Both the position numbers and the translations under genes were made by a program. A stretch of DNA of 64,000 nt, taken from NCBI RefSeq assembly GCF_003384725.1, contig NZ_QNVV01000003.1, positions 1-64,000 on the forward strand. The letters run 5' to 3'. Source of the DNA: Chryseobacterium pennipullorum (GTDB lineage: Bacteria; Bacteroidota; Bacteroidia; Flavobacteriales; Weeksellaceae). Positions 1 through 9,224 of this stretch are shown here, piece by piece (the first letter of the stretch is position 1; each line of letters opens with the position of its first letter). The notes beneath the pieces were generated by a model. It was not told the DNA's origin. It saw only the letters and a list, made by a program, of their open reading frames with translations, and did not search any database.

Positions 1-346
1 TCGTTTCTATCCATCTGTTTAGTTCACTTTATTTTCTCTGGTTCTTCAGAATTTAATTATTATCTAATTTATAACTAAATCCTTTTGCAAATCTAAAGGT
101 GATCTGTGGGAACTTCTATGTATCCACGTTTCAGGGGTTGTTATAAACCGTTGGAGTGTAAGGATTTTATCTTCGATACAATTAGAATGCTGTTTATATT
201 TATTTCCCACAGATCCCGCAGATTGCGCGGATGATTATGTAAAATTGGCCGGATCCGGATGAGTTTTTATCTGTGGTATTGGTGTGATCTGTGGGAACTT
301 CTTTAAATCTCCATTTTCAATAGATCACAGTGGATAATATATTAAA
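1..346. repeat. Non-coding stretch with intergenic repeat fragments
   Basis: No convincing gene is seen. The stretch holds short dispersed repeats: GATCTGTGGGAACTTCT occurs at 101-117 and again at 286-302, and its first ten bases appear inverted (CCCACAGATC) at 206-215, followed by a CCCGCAGATT-type stretch. The same word family (CCCGCAGATT, CACAGATT, TTGGAGTGTAA) recurs at 57583-57826. This looks like a family of intergenic repeats; no coding capacity or terminal transposon structure is visible. Confidence 0.5.
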
Positions 347-373
347 AACCTTATAGAGGTTATCTATAAGGTT
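347..373 (-). terminator. Terminator of the hem operon
   Basis: Perfect 11-bp inverted repeat (347-357 with 363-373) with a 5-nt loop, 28 nt beyond the hemE stop codon. Read on the minus strand it is followed by a short T run. It is the natural end of the hemA-C-D-E transcript. Confidence 0.75.
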
Positions 374-401
374 ATTTATTGTTCTTGAAAAATAATTGTA
401 A

Positions 402-1433
402 TTACAAGGTTGGTTTCCAGTCGACCACTGCTCTGATGAATGCTTCAGCATTTTCAACAGGGACATTGGGCAGGATTCCGTGCCCCAAATTGGCGATATA
501 CCGATCTTTACCAAAACGGTTAATCATTTCGTTCACCATCCTTTTGATCGTCTCGGGAGTGGAGTGAAGCCTTGCTGGATCGAAGTTGCCCTGTAAAGTC
601 ATCGTGTGATTCGTTAATGTTCTGGCAAATTCCGGTTTAATAGTCCAGTCAACACCAAGTGCAGAAGCTTTAGACATGGTCATGTCTTCAAGAGCGAACC
701 AACATCCTTTTCCGAATACCACCACATGGGTAAGCGGACTTAATGCTTCAACGATCTGATTGATATACTGCCATGAGAATTCCTGATAATCCGTAGGAGA
801 GAGCATTCCCCCCCATGAGTCGAAAATCTGTACTGCAGAAACTCCCTTTTCCACTTTTCTTTTTAAATAAGCAATGGTGGTGTCTGTGATTTTTTGAAGC
901 AATAAATGAGCTGCTTCAGGTTGTTGGAAACAGAAAGACTTCGCAATATCGAAAGCTTTACTTCCTTTTCCTTCCACACAATAACAAAGAATAGTCCAAG
1001 GAGATCCGGCAAAACCAATCAATGGAACTGCATTGTCCAGTTTTTGCAGAGTAAGTTCAATCGCATCAAAAACGTATCCTAAAGTTTCGTTCGCATCCGG
1101 AGTTTCAATATTCTGAACCTGTTCCATTGTTCTGATCGGGGTATCCAGCCATGGTCCAACAGATTCCTTCATTTTGAAATCAATTCCCATTGCCTGCGGA
1201 ACTACCAAAATATCAGAAAACAAAATTGCAGCATCCAAAGGAAATCTGCGGATAGGTTGTAATGTGATCTCAGCAGCAAGCTCAGGGGTCTGGCATCTTG
1301 TAAAAAAATCATATTGATCTCTCAGCGCAATGAATTCCGGCAGATATCTTCCAGCCTGCCTCATCATCCAGACAGGAGGTCTTTCCACGGTTTCTCCGCG
1401 AAGTGCTTTTAAATATAGGTCGTTTTTAATCAT
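402..1433 (-). CDS. hemE: Uroporphyrinogen decarboxylase
   Basis: Cytosolic heme-pathway enzyme that removes four carboxyl groups from uroporphyrinogen III to give coproporphyrinogen III. The 343-aa product has the usual family length. The N-terminal signature [15 protein letters not shown] (residues 20-34) carries the substrate-binding RQAGR, and GFAGSPWT is the second family signature. It is the last gene of the hemA-hemC-hemD-hemE operon, 44 nt after hemD, and is followed by a strong hairpin terminator. The ATG at 1431-1433 is the only good start. Identification is firm. Confidence 0.97.
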   Translation of the reverse strand: MIKNDLYLKALRGETVERPPVWMMRQAGRYLPEFIALRDQYDFFTRCQTPELAAEITLQPIRRFPLDAAILFSDILVVPQAMGIDFKMKESVGPWLDTPIRTMEQVQNIETPDANETLGYVFDAIELTLQKLDNAVPLIGFAGSPWTILCYCVEGKGSKAFDIAKSFCFQQPEAAHLLLQKITDTTIAYLKRKVEKGVSAVQIFDSWGGMLSPTDYQEFSWQYINQIVEALSPLTHVVVFGKGCWFALEDMTMSKASALGVDWTIKPEFARTLTNHTMTLQGNFDPARLHSTPETIKRMVNEMINRFGKDRYIANLGHGILPNVPVENAEAFIRAVVDWKPTL

Positions 1434-1477
1434 AATCTATTTAAAACTAATGTACCGCCAAACACGGTAATCATCTT

Positions 1478-2158
1478 CTAAAGAATACAGACTTCTCTTC
1501 TGATCAGATCAAAAATAGAGGTAAGTGTATTTTCTTCAGAGGTGAAAATTTTTTCTTGGGTATAATTTTTCAGTTCTCCGGAAGTGGTTTCCCCAATAGA
1601 AAACAGCTTCATGTTTTCCAGAGAATTTCGCTTTGCAAAACTACGAACTCCACTCGGACTAAAAAATACCGCGGCATGATATTTTTCATTTATTAAAGGA
1701 TTGATTTCCTCCGTATTATAGATCGTAATTTTTTTATACCTGATGTTTTGTAACGGAAGGTCTTTGTCCAGAACGTTAATTGCCAGATTGCCGCAGAAAT
1801 GCAGAAATTGTTCGTGCTGGCAGTTTCCAATGATGAATCTGGATAGCACCTCTGCGTTTTTCAAAACTTTGAAGGTTCCAAATCCGTATTTTCTTAATGC
1901 TTTTTTAGTCTTTTCACCTACACAATAGATCTTATTGTAGTTTTTGGCTGTAAAGTCCTCGTTGGGCATGAATCTGTTTTTAAAAAACGAATACACTCCA
2001 TTGACGCTGGTAAATATAAGCGAATGATTTTTAAGATCAAATGGGTGAACCATGATAGGCTGGGTCTTGATTACTTCAATACAGTCAACCGGGATATCTT
2101 CTCCTAATTCTTTGGATATAATGGCTGGGTCTATATTTTTGGTAAATAAGATTTTCAT
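1478..2158 (-). CDS. hemD: Uroporphyrinogen-III synthase
   Basis: The 226-aa protein would cyclise hydroxymethylbilane, with inversion of ring D, to uroporphyrinogen III. HemD sequences are weakly conserved, so the call rests on the position between hemC and hemE, the length, and two-domain HemD-like features: IFTSVNGVYSFF in the first half and AVFFSPSGVRSF near residues 163-174, both typical of the family (T/F-S-x-x-G-V-x-x-F). No membrane segment or signal peptide is seen. It starts at the ATG at 2156-2158, 57 nt after hemC. Confidence 0.9.
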   Translation of the reverse strand: MKILFTKNIDPAIISKELGEDIPVDCIEVIKTQPIMVHPFDLKNHSLIFTSVNGVYSFFKNRFMPNEDFTAKNYNKIYCVGEKTKKALRKYGFGTFKVLKNAEVLSRFIIGNCQHEQFLHFCGNLAINVLDKDLPLQNIRYKKITIYNTEEINPLINEKYHAAVFFSPSGVRSFAKRNSLENMKLFSIGETTSGELKNYTQEKIFTSEENTLTSIFDLIRREVCIL

Positions 2159-2215
2159 GTCCTTATTATAAAACTGAAAAAGAAAAGCGTATGAATTTAA
2201 TAATCCCTGATCGGA

Positions 2216-3124
2216 TTAAATCTGGCTTTTGATTTCTGCCATCAGTTCTTTTCCACCGTTTTCAAGAACCACTTTCGCATACCTTTCTCCAAAATTTTCT
2301 GCGGGGTCATATTTGAAGTTTTCATCTACAGCTATGCAGTTTTTACCATCCAGGGAACAAAGTGCTGCTGTGAAACGAATCTGGTCATCAAATATTTCGG
2401 CAAACGCGCCGATAGGTGCTGTACAGCCGCCTTCTAAAGTGCTTAGAAAATTTCTTTCCATTTCCACACAGATCTGGGTAGGTGCATGGTTGATGCTGCG
2501 GAGGATCTCATTGATCTCAGATTTGTCCGAATGACCGGCCACCGCGATTACGCCTTGTGACGGTGCTGAAATCATTAATGGAAGCATCTCGTAATCGATC
2601 TCCATTTTCATCCTTTTGATTCCGGCCAGAGATAGGATTGTAGCATCAAAGTCTCCATCCTCAAGCTTTTGAAGACGGGTTTGAATATTTCCGCGGATAT
2701 CTGAAAATTCCGCATTTGGATAATGTCTCAGCCAGAATGCTCTTCTTCTCAGGCTACTGGTAGCCAGTTTCAGTTCATGGAACTCTTTATTCCTTGCAGA
2801 TTCTTTTCTGATGAGAATATCCTGTGGGTAATCTCGCTCAAGATAAGCGATCATTTCTACGTTCTGAGGCAATTGGGTGGGTACGTCCTTTAAGGAATGT
2901 ACCGCAATATCAATCTCGTCATTCAGTAAGGCCACATCAAGGTCTCTGGTAAAAACACCTGTAATACCAAGGGAATATAGAGGCTGATTAAGATTTTTAT
3001 CGCCAGAAGAAACGATAGGAACAATCTCTGTTAAGTAATTGTTGTTTTGAAGGTGCCTCGCAACCTCTCTTGCCTGCCAAAGTGCAAGTGCGGAATTTCT
3101 TGTTCCGATTCTAATGCTTTTCAT
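2216..3124 (-). CDS. hemC: Hydroxymethylbilane synthase (porphobilinogen deaminase)
   Basis: Polymerises four porphobilinogens into hydroxymethylbilane. The 302-aa form begins MKSIRIGTRNSALALWQA, the conserved N-terminus of the family. LEGGCTAPIGAFA contains the cysteine that carries the dipyrromethane cofactor, and SLKDVPTQLP and RRRAFWLRHYP are conserved substrate-binding stretches. An ATG eight codons upstream (3148) is possible, but family members start at the internal ATG at 3122-3124, which leaves a 14-nt overlap with the end of hemA and suggests translational coupling. Confidence 0.96.
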   Translation of the reverse strand: MKSIRIGTRNSALALWQAREVARHLQNNNYLTEIVPIVSSGDKNLNQPLYSLGITGVFTRDLDVALLNDEIDIAVHSLKDVPTQLPQNVEMIAYLERDYPQDILIRKESARNKEFHELKLATSSLRRRAFWLRHYPNAEFSDIRGNIQTRLQKLEDGDFDATILSLAGIKRMKMEIDYEMLPLMISAPSQGVIAVAGHSDKSEINEILRSINHAPTQICVEMERNFLSTLEGGCTAPIGAFAEIFDDQIRFTAALCSLDGKNCIAVDENFKYDPAENFGERYAKVVLENGGKELMAEIKSQI

Positions 3125-4385
3125 TGAATTCGTTGTTTGGTTGTTCAACTAATATTTCGTGCATTAATTTACTAATTTCTTCGGCTTTTAAAGGATTATC
3201 GATGATATATTTTGCAAAACGGTTGGTGATTTTCTGGATCATTTTATCAGAAAGCTCCATGTCCGTGATGTTTATGTATTTATTTTTTCTATAAAAATTA
3301 TGCATCTCATTGCGTTCCATATTCTTTAATACCGCTTTGAAATGATGAATATTGGGGGCCAGCTTTCTCTTTTTCTCCCATTCAATAAAGTCCTTCATCA
3401 GCTCTTTAATGATCTTTTCAGCTTTTGGAATTTCTTTTTCACGTTGTTGAATAGTCTCTTGAATCTGCTTTGAAAGCTCATCCACATCAATCAATGTTAC
3501 ATTTTCGTTCTCGGTAACATTCTTCTCTACGTTATGGGGAATAGAAAGATCGATGACCAGGGTCTCTTTTCCGTTCGGAAAATGTGACTGATTAACAATA
3601 GGGTGTTTTGCTCCCGTTGCCACAATAAGGATGTCTGTGTTTTTTAGTTCCTGATCAAAATCGGAATAGTCAACATGGGGAATATTGTACTTCTGGGAAA
3701 TCTTTTCTGCTTTTTCCTGAGTCCGGTTCGCAATTTTAATCTTTGGCTGATAAACATGTTTTACCAGATTTTCAACCGTATTCTGCCCGATTTCACCAAC
3801 GCCTAAAAGAAGAATGTTCTTTTCAGCAATTCTCTTCTGGCTGTTTAAAATATAATGAACCGCGGCATAAGAAACAGAGGCTGCACCATTAGAAATACCG
3901 GTTTCATTCTTTATCCTTTTTGAAATCTGTATGGCAGCATTGATCGCTCTTTCCAGATAAGGATTGGAATTTTGTCTTTCTTTTTTAAAGCGGCTGTATG
4001 CTTTTTTGATCTGTCCGATGATTTCAAAATCTCCAATAATTTGGCTTTCGAGACCGGCTGCCACTCTGAAAAGATGTATGAGAGCCTCCTCTTTGGTAAG
4101 AATATTGGCAAACTGAAGAAAGTCTGTAAGATGTACTCCAATGGTTTTGCAATATTCTTCAGCGATCAGAAGATAATTGGAAGAAGTTGTATAAATTTCG
4201 GTCCTGTTACATGTAGAGACCACAAATGCATCTCCAAGATCTTCTTCGTGAACCCTGGAAACAAAGTTTTTGATGTTTTCGTCAAAGAATGCAAATTTTC
4301 CCCTAGTTTCAACATCGGCCTTTTCGTAGCTGATGGAAAGCACAGCAAAATTTGAAGTTTGATGAATGTTGGAATACTGTAACAT
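3111..4385 (-). CDS. hemA: Glutamyl-tRNA reductase
   Basis: First committed step of the C5 tetrapyrrole pathway: NADPH-dependent reduction of glutamyl-tRNA to glutamate-1-semialdehyde. VVSTCNRTEIY contains the catalytic cysteine, LLLGVGEIGQ is the Rossmann NADPH-binding loop, and the C-terminal helical dimerisation region follows. About 424 aa, normal for the family. The longer start at 4397 is rejected because it lies inside the promoter -7 box (4395-4402); the ATG at 4383-4385 gives MLQYSNIHQ, leaving a leader of only a few bases. It heads the heme operon and overlaps hemC. Confidence 0.95.
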   Translation of the reverse strand: MLQYSNIHQTSNFAVLSISYEKADVETRGKFAFFDENIKNFVSRVHEEDLGDAFVVSTCNRTEIYTTSSNYLLIAEEYCKTIGVHLTDFLQFANILTKEEALIHLFRVAAGLESQIIGDFEIIGQIKKAYSRFKKERQNSNPYLERAINAAIQISKRIKNETGISNGAASVSYAAVHYILNSQKRIAEKNILLLGVGEIGQNTVENLVKHVYQPKIKIANRTQEKAEKISQKYNIPHVDYSDFDQELKNTDILIVATGAKHPIVNQSHFPNGKETLVIDLSIPHNVEKNVTENENVTLIDVDELSKQIQETIQQREKEIPKAEKIIKELMKDFIEWEKKRKLAPNIHHFKAVLKNMERNEMHNFYRKNKYINITDMELSDKMIQKITNRFAKYIIDNPLKAEEISKLMHEILVEQPNNEFNEKH

Positions 4386-4394
4386 AAGCAGTCG

Positions 4395-4422
4395 CAAATT
4401 TACGCTTTTTTTAATTAACCAA
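4395..4422 (-). promoter_or_regulatory. hem operon promoter
   Basis: On the minus strand TTG (plus 4420-4422), 17 bp, then TAAATTTG (plus 4395-4402). This matches the Bacteroidota sigma pattern of a -33 TTG and a -7 TAnnTTTG box. The predicted transcript starts just upstream of the hemA ATG at 4385. Confidence 0.7.
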
Positions 4423-4800
4423 CCGCTGAAAGTATATATGATAATTATCGTAAAAAACTATAAACAGACTTCAAATAATGCGGGGATTGAAGCTGTAGAG
4501 AGTCTGTGAGTTTTCAATGTTTTAACATTTTGACGGGCGATCGTTTTGAAATAATTTTTGCTGAAAAGATCGTGGTGCAACGATATCATAGCCAGTCTTT
4601 TCGGTCTTTCACAATTGAACCGGTTTGTCCTGTTATTTTCCTGGTTAATTTTAGTTGAACTCAAACTCTGTAAATCACTAGACTAAAAGTTAATAAAGAA
4701 TTATAAATTTTAATAAAATTTTAACCAAATTAAGTTGGTATGAAATTTCTTTAGTAGTGTTAAATTTATATCTTTGTAAACTTAAAATCAGAAGAAAAAT
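4423..4800. other. Non-coding region before mreB
   Basis: About 380 AT-rich bases between the divergent hem and mre operons. A 68-codon open frame on the minus strand (4458-4664) has no family resemblance and I do not accept it. The right end should hold the mreB promoter: TATCTTTG at 4769-4776 fits the -7 consensus, but the nearest good TTG (4735-4737) is 31 bp away, so the -33 element is uncertain. Confidence 0.5.
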
Positions 4801-5826
4801 ATGAGTTTATTTGATATGTTTACGCAAGAAATTGCGATAGACCTGGGAACGGCTAATACCCTTATCATCCATAATAATAAGATTGTTATTGATCAACCGT
4901 CAATTGTTGCAATTGAACGGTCTACGGGTAAGCCCATTGCTGTAGGTGAACAGGCTAAGCATATGCAAGGTAAAACTCATGAGGATATCAAGACGATCCG
5001 CCCGCTGAAAGATGGGGTTATTGCTGATTTCCATGCTTCTGAACACATGATCAAAGAATTTATCAAAAAGATTCCCGGAATCAAAGGTAAATTCATCCAG
5101 CCTGCCCTGAGAATTGTAATCTGTATCCCTTCTGGTATTACTGAAGTTGAAAAAAGAGCCGTAAGAGACTCCGCTCAAAAAGTAAATGCAAAAGAAGTGA
5201 GATTGATCTATGAGCCAATGGCAGCAGCAATTGGGGTTGGGATCGATGTACAGAAACCTGAAGGTAACATGATTATCGACATAGGTGGAGGTACTACAGA
5301 AATTGCTGTAGTGGCTTTAGGAGGGATCGTGTGTGATAAATCTGTAAAGATTGCAGGCGATGTATTTACCAATGATATTGCTTATTACTTAAGAACTCAC
5401 CATAACCTTTATATCGGGGAAAGAACAGCTGAGAGAATCAAAATAGAAGTTGGTTCTGCAGTAGAAGACCTTGATGTGGATATCGAGGATATCCCGGTAC
5501 AGGGTAGAGACCTTATTACCGGTAAACCTAAGGAAATTATGGTTGGGTACAAAGAAATTGCCCGTGCATTGGATAAATCAATCATCAGAATTGAAGATGC
5601 TGTAATGGAAACTCTTTCTCTTACTCCGCCGGAATTGGCAGCTGATATTTACAAAACAGGTATTTATCTTGCAGGAGGTGGGGCATTGTTGAGAGGTCTC
5701 GCGGACAGAATTCACAAAAAAACAGGTCTTCCGGTATTTGTCGCTGAAGATCCGTTGAGAGCTGTTGTACGTGGAACCGGTATTGCCCTTAAGAATATGG
5801 ATAAATTCAATTTCTTAATTAAATAA
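4801..5826 (+). CDS. mreB: Rod-shape determining actin homologue MreB
   Basis: Cytoskeletal ATPase that directs side-wall peptidoglycan synthesis. The 341-aa protein shows the actin-fold nucleotide motifs: IAIDLGTANT (phosphate 1, residues about 12-21), MIIDIGGGTTEIAV (phosphate 2) and IYLAGGGALLRG (adenosine). Length is typical. It is the first gene of mreB-mreC-mreD-PBP2-rodA, followed after 29 nt by mreC. Start ATG is at 4801. Confidence 0.98.
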   Translation: MSLFDMFTQEIAIDLGTANTLIIHNNKIVIDQPSIVAIERSTGKPIAVGEQAKHMQGKTHEDIKTIRPLKDGVIADFHASEHMIKEFIKKIPGIKGKFIQPALRIVICIPSGITEVEKRAVRDSAQKVNAKEVRLIYEPMAAAIGVGIDVQKPEGNMIIDIGGGTTEIAVVALGGIVCDKSVKIAGDVFTNDIAYYLRTHHNLYIGERTAERIKIEVGSAVEDLDVDIEDIPVQGRDLITGKPKEIMVGYKEIARALDKSIIRIEDAVMETLSLTPPELAADIYKTGIYLAGGGALLRGLADRIHKKTGLPVFVAEDPLRAVVRGTGIALKNMDKFNFLIK

Positions 5827-5855
5827 TTTTAACTTTTTACGAACTATATATCTGA

Positions 5856-6710
5856 ATGGGATTTTTGCTGAGATTATTTTCGAAGAACACTCTTTTCGTC
5901 TTCTTTATATTCCTGCAAATTATTGCTCTGGTTTTGATATTCTCCAGAAATGCCATGCAGAGATCCTGGATTGCGGGGCAGACTGCTGCGCTTAATTCGT
6001 GGGTATCGGGATATATTGATGAAGGAGTTTCCTATCTGAAGCTTAAACAGATCAATGAAGATCTTGTTGTTCAGAATAAAGCTCTTATGACGCAGCTTTA
6101 TGGGAAAGAAGGGGCGCAAAATCCTGTTTTTAAAAGAGTTCATGATACAATAGGCGGTGGCCAGATCTATACTTTTGTTGATGGAGAAATTGTTTTTAAC
6201 AGTATCAACAGGAGAAATAATTACTTTACAATCAACCGTGGCCGCAGAGATGGTGTTTTCCCACAGATGGGAGTGATGGCACCTAAAGGAATCGCTGGGA
6301 TTGTTATCAATTCTACTGACAGTTATGCTTTGGTGCAGTCTGTACTGAGTGTCAACAGGATTAGAATCAATGCCGCCCTAAAAAATTCAGGATATTTTGG
6401 AACCTTAACATGGAATGGAGATAATTCGAGGGTAATGCACCTTGCGGATATTCCAAAATATGTGGCGTTGAAAATTGGAGATTCTGTCGTTACAGATGGT
6501 AAATCAGCAATTTTCCCAAAAGGAGTAATGATCGGTACCATCGCAGGATACTCAGTGGATAATAAAACCGGCTTCTGGGATATTTCCGTGGAACTGAGTG
6601 AAAAGATGGGAGCGTTGAATAAAGTATTCGTAGTGAAGAATCTCAAAAAAGCAGAAGTGCAAAAGATTCAGGATACGATGCAGGCTGTAATAAAAAAAGA
6701 AAATGATTAG
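5856..6710 (+). CDS. mreC: Rod-shape determining protein MreC
   Basis: Bitopic inner-membrane protein of the elongasome linking MreB to the periplasmic synthases. 284 aa: a membrane segment at about residues 8-30, then a polar, helical coiled-coil-like region, then a beta-rich periplasmic domain with the conserved stretches FTINRGRRDGVFPQMGVMAPKG (in pieces) and GDSVVTDG. Its last eight bases overlap mreD, consistent with one operon. Confidence 0.95.
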   Translation: MGFLLRLFSKNTLFVFFIFLQIIALVLIFSRNAMQRSWIAGQTAALNSWVSGYIDEGVSYLKLKQINEDLVVQNKALMTQLYGKEGAQNPVFKRVHDTIGGGQIYTFVDGEIVFNSINRRNNYFTINRGRRDGVFPQMGVMAPKGIAGIVINSTDSYALVQSVLSVNRIRINAALKNSGYFGTLTWNGDNSRVMHLADIPKYVALKIGDSVVTDGKSAIFPKGVMIGTIAGYSVDNKTGFWDISVELSEKMGALNKVFVVKNLKKAEVQKIQDTMQAVIKKEND

Positions 6711-7209
6711 CAGGACTTTATTTACTGACATATTGATTATGCTCTTTCTTGTCGCACTACAGATTGTGGTGCTGAACAGGATTGTCATTTTCGGGAAGTA
6801 TACTCCGGTATTGTATCCTGTGTTTGTCATGTTTTATCCTTTCTTCAGAAATAAATTTCAATTTCTGGCATTAAGCTTTTTAATTGGGTTGGCTATTGAC
6901 GGATTCCATTATTCATGGGGAATCAACGCGTTTGCGACGACCCTGATCGCTTACTTCAGAACTATTATATTCCGGACGTCTACCGATACGTCCACAGACT
7001 TTTTCTCTTTTCAGTCCCTTCAATGGGCGCAGTTTTTGCTGTTTTTATTTTCAAGTATCTTCCTGCATCAGCTTATCGTACAGTATATTGAGTTCTTTAA
7101 GTTTAGCAGGTTTTTTGAAATATTATTTAATGTGTTGGTGACCAGTGTAATTTCATTTATATTTATCGTTATTTACGCATTAATATTTAAAATCAAACAA
7201 AAAGTTTGA
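6703..7209 (+). CDS. mreD: Rod-shape determining protein MreD
   Basis: Small hydrophobic elongasome protein, 168 aa, with about five predicted membrane segments and little soluble sequence. MreD is weakly conserved, so the call depends on membrane topology, length and its position between mreC and PBP2. The ATG at 6703 lies inside the end of mreC, and its stop codon overlaps the start of the next gene. Confidence 0.9.
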   Translation: MISRTLFTDILIMLFLVALQIVVLNRIVIFGKYTPVLYPVFVMFYPFFRNKFQFLALSFLIGLAIDGFHYSWGINAFATTLIAYFRTIIFRTSTDTSTDFFSFQSLQWAQFLLFLFSSIFLHQLIVQYIEFFKFSRFFEILFNVLVTSVISFIFIVIYALIFKIKQKV

Positions 7210-9224
7210 ACACACGTTATTTAAAAATTTTTTCCATTCTTGTCACAATCGCACTAATTTTTGTCGCGAGGCTTGCTTATTTGCAGTTATTTACGGATCG
7301 TTATGCTTTGAATGCGGCCAATACTTCAATCAAAATAGAATATGTTATTCCACAGCGTGGGGTTATTTTTGATCGTAACGGAAAGATTATGGTTGGAAAT
7401 CAGCCTGCTTACGAGATCTCTTTTACCCAGGCACTGATGAAACCGGATTTTGATACCCTTGGATTCTGCAGTCTGATGAAAATAAATAAGGGAGATTTTA
7501 TCAACAGAATCAACCTTATTAAAAAAGAAAAGTACTATTCTAAGCTGACTCCCATGACTTTCCTGAAAGACCTCAGCAGAGAAGATATTGCAAGGGTGCA
7601 GGAAATAATTTTTAAATATCCTGCTTTTAATATTGTACAGCGTCCTCAGAGACAATACGAAGTTTCTACTTCAGGAAACCTTCTAGGATATACCAATGAG
7701 GTGAATGACGCTGAAATTAAAAAAGATTCAACCTATTACCTTCCCGGAGATTTTATCGGAAAGAAAGGGGTGGAAAAATCTTATGAAAAAGAACTTCGTG
7801 GGGTCAAAGGGATGAAGTACATCCAGAAAGATATCAGACTCCGAAATATTGGCTCCTATAAAAACGGGGCTTTGGATAAGGATGTTGTTACTGGAAAGGA
7901 TATCACACTGACCATCGATTATGACCTCCAGAGAATAGCCGAGGAAATGCTCGTCAATAAGCATGGGGCGATCGTGGCTATTGACCCGAACAACGGCGAA
8001 ATCCTTACCTTAGCTTCAGGACCGGATATCGACCCGAATCTGTTTACGGGACCCTCCAAGTCCAAAAATCTGTATGCCTTATCAAAAGATACCCTCTACG
8101 AGAATAAACCGACTTTCGATCGTTCTGTTCAGGCTGCCTATCCTCCGGGATCAACATTTAAGCTATTGACCGCTCTGGCAGGAATGCAAATGGGGGTGAT
8201 GGATGAAAAGACTGTTTTCCCATGTGGCGGCGGATTCAATTATAGGGGATTGAGAATTAAGGGACACGGAGGAGCAGACCCTCTGATTCCTTCTATTCAG
8301 GTTTCAAGTAACTGTTATTTTTCATATGCGTATCTGGCGATCATGAATAAATATCCTGGTAATCCTTCCAAAGGGGTTGATGAATGGAAAGAAATCATGA
8401 ACAGCTTTGGTGTTGGAGAGTTCTTAAATAATGACCTGGCTTCAGGATCAAAAGGAAGAATCCCAAGCGGAGAGTTTTATGAAAAAAGGATGAAAAGGAT
8501 TAATGGAGGCAAAGAAACCAAAACCTGGGATCCTTTAGCTACTGGTGCAGTATTTAATGGGATGGGTCAGGGAGACGTCATGCTTACTCCTTTGCAAATG
8601 GCTAACTCTGTGGCCGCAATTGCCAATAAAGGATGGTATTATACTCCTCACATTGTAAAAGCTATTGACGGTAAGCCAAATCCTGATAAAAGATTTAAAG
8701 TAAAACATAAAACACTTGTGGACCCTAAGCACTTTGATCCTGTATTGAAAGGAATGGAGGCTGTTGTTCTGAGAGGTACCGGGCGTAGTTTGAAGTCAAG
8801 TGATTTTACACAGCTTGCGAAAACGGGGACCGCTCAGGTTCCGCAAGGAAAAGATAATTCCATATTCGTGCTTATTGCTCCTGCCGAAAAACCTAAAATT
8901 GTGGTGGTTGCGGTCATGGAACATGCAGGATTTGGAGCCACATGGGCAGGACCGGCATGTACGGTAATTGCAGAGAAGTATATTACCGGAGATTTGAAGA
9001 GAGAACATCTGTATAAAAAGATGACCGGAGCCAGCTTTATGCCTGAATATAAAAGACAGTGGATTGCTGACCTTAAACGAAAAGGCCTGTATGTAGATCC
9101 TAAACCGGATTCTATTAAGCGAAAAAAAATACAGGATAGTTTAGAATTTATCAAACAGCAGAAAGCAAAGCTACAGAAAAAGATAGACGAAGAAACCAAA
9201 AACACTAAATCTGCGAAGCAATGA
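7206..9224 (+). CDS. mrdA: Penicillin-binding protein 2, elongation-specific transpeptidase
   Basis: Cross-links side-wall peptidoglycan as partner of RodA. 672 aa: an N-terminal membrane anchor (residues about 7-26), a dimerisation/pedestal domain, then a transpeptidase domain with PPGSTFK (catalytic Ser316), VSSNCYF (SxN motif) and AKTGTAQVP (KTG motif). The C-terminal tail is Lys/Gln-rich. The start codon is TTG, overlapping the mreD stop as TTGA. No ATG fits, since the next methionine lies beyond the membrane anchor. The TTG assignment is therefore firm and shows that this genome uses TTG starts. Confidence 0.96.
   Translation: MNTRYLKIFSILVTIALIFVARLAYLQLFTDRYALNAANTSIKIEYVIPQRGVIFDRNGKIMVGNQPAYEISFTQALMKPDFDTLGFCSLMKINKGDFINRINLIKKEKYYSKLTPMTFLKDLSREDIARVQEIIFKYPAFNIVQRPQRQYEVSTSGNLLGYTNEVNDAEIKKDSTYYLPGDFIGKKGVEKSYEKELRGVKGMKYIQKDIRLRNIGSYKNGALDKDVVTGKDITLTIDYDLQRIAEEMLVNKHGAIVAIDPNNGEILTLASGPDIDPNLFTGPSKSKNLYALSKDTLYENKPTFDRSVQAAYPPGSTFKLLTALAGMQMGVMDEKTVFPCGGGFNYRGLRIKGHGGADPLIPSIQVSSNCYFSYAYLAIMNKYPGNPSKGVDEWKEIMNSFGVGEFLNNDLASGSKGRIPSGEFYEKRMKRINGGKETKTWDPLATGAVFNGMGQGDVMLTPLQMANSVAAIANKGWYYTPHIVKAIDGKPNPDKRFKVKHKTLVDPKHFDPVLKGMEAVVLRGTGRSLKSSDFTQLAKTGTAQVPQGKDNSIFVLIAPAEKPKIVVVAVMEHAGFGATWAGPACTVIAEKYITGDLKREHLYKKMTGASFMPEYKRQWIADLKRKGLYVDPKPDSIKRKKIQDSLEFIKQQKAKLQKKIDEETKNTKSAKQ

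Noticed and set aside
4458..4664. 68-codon minus-strand ORF between hemA and mreB
   Set aside because: No family resemblance; composition looks like random intergenic translation.
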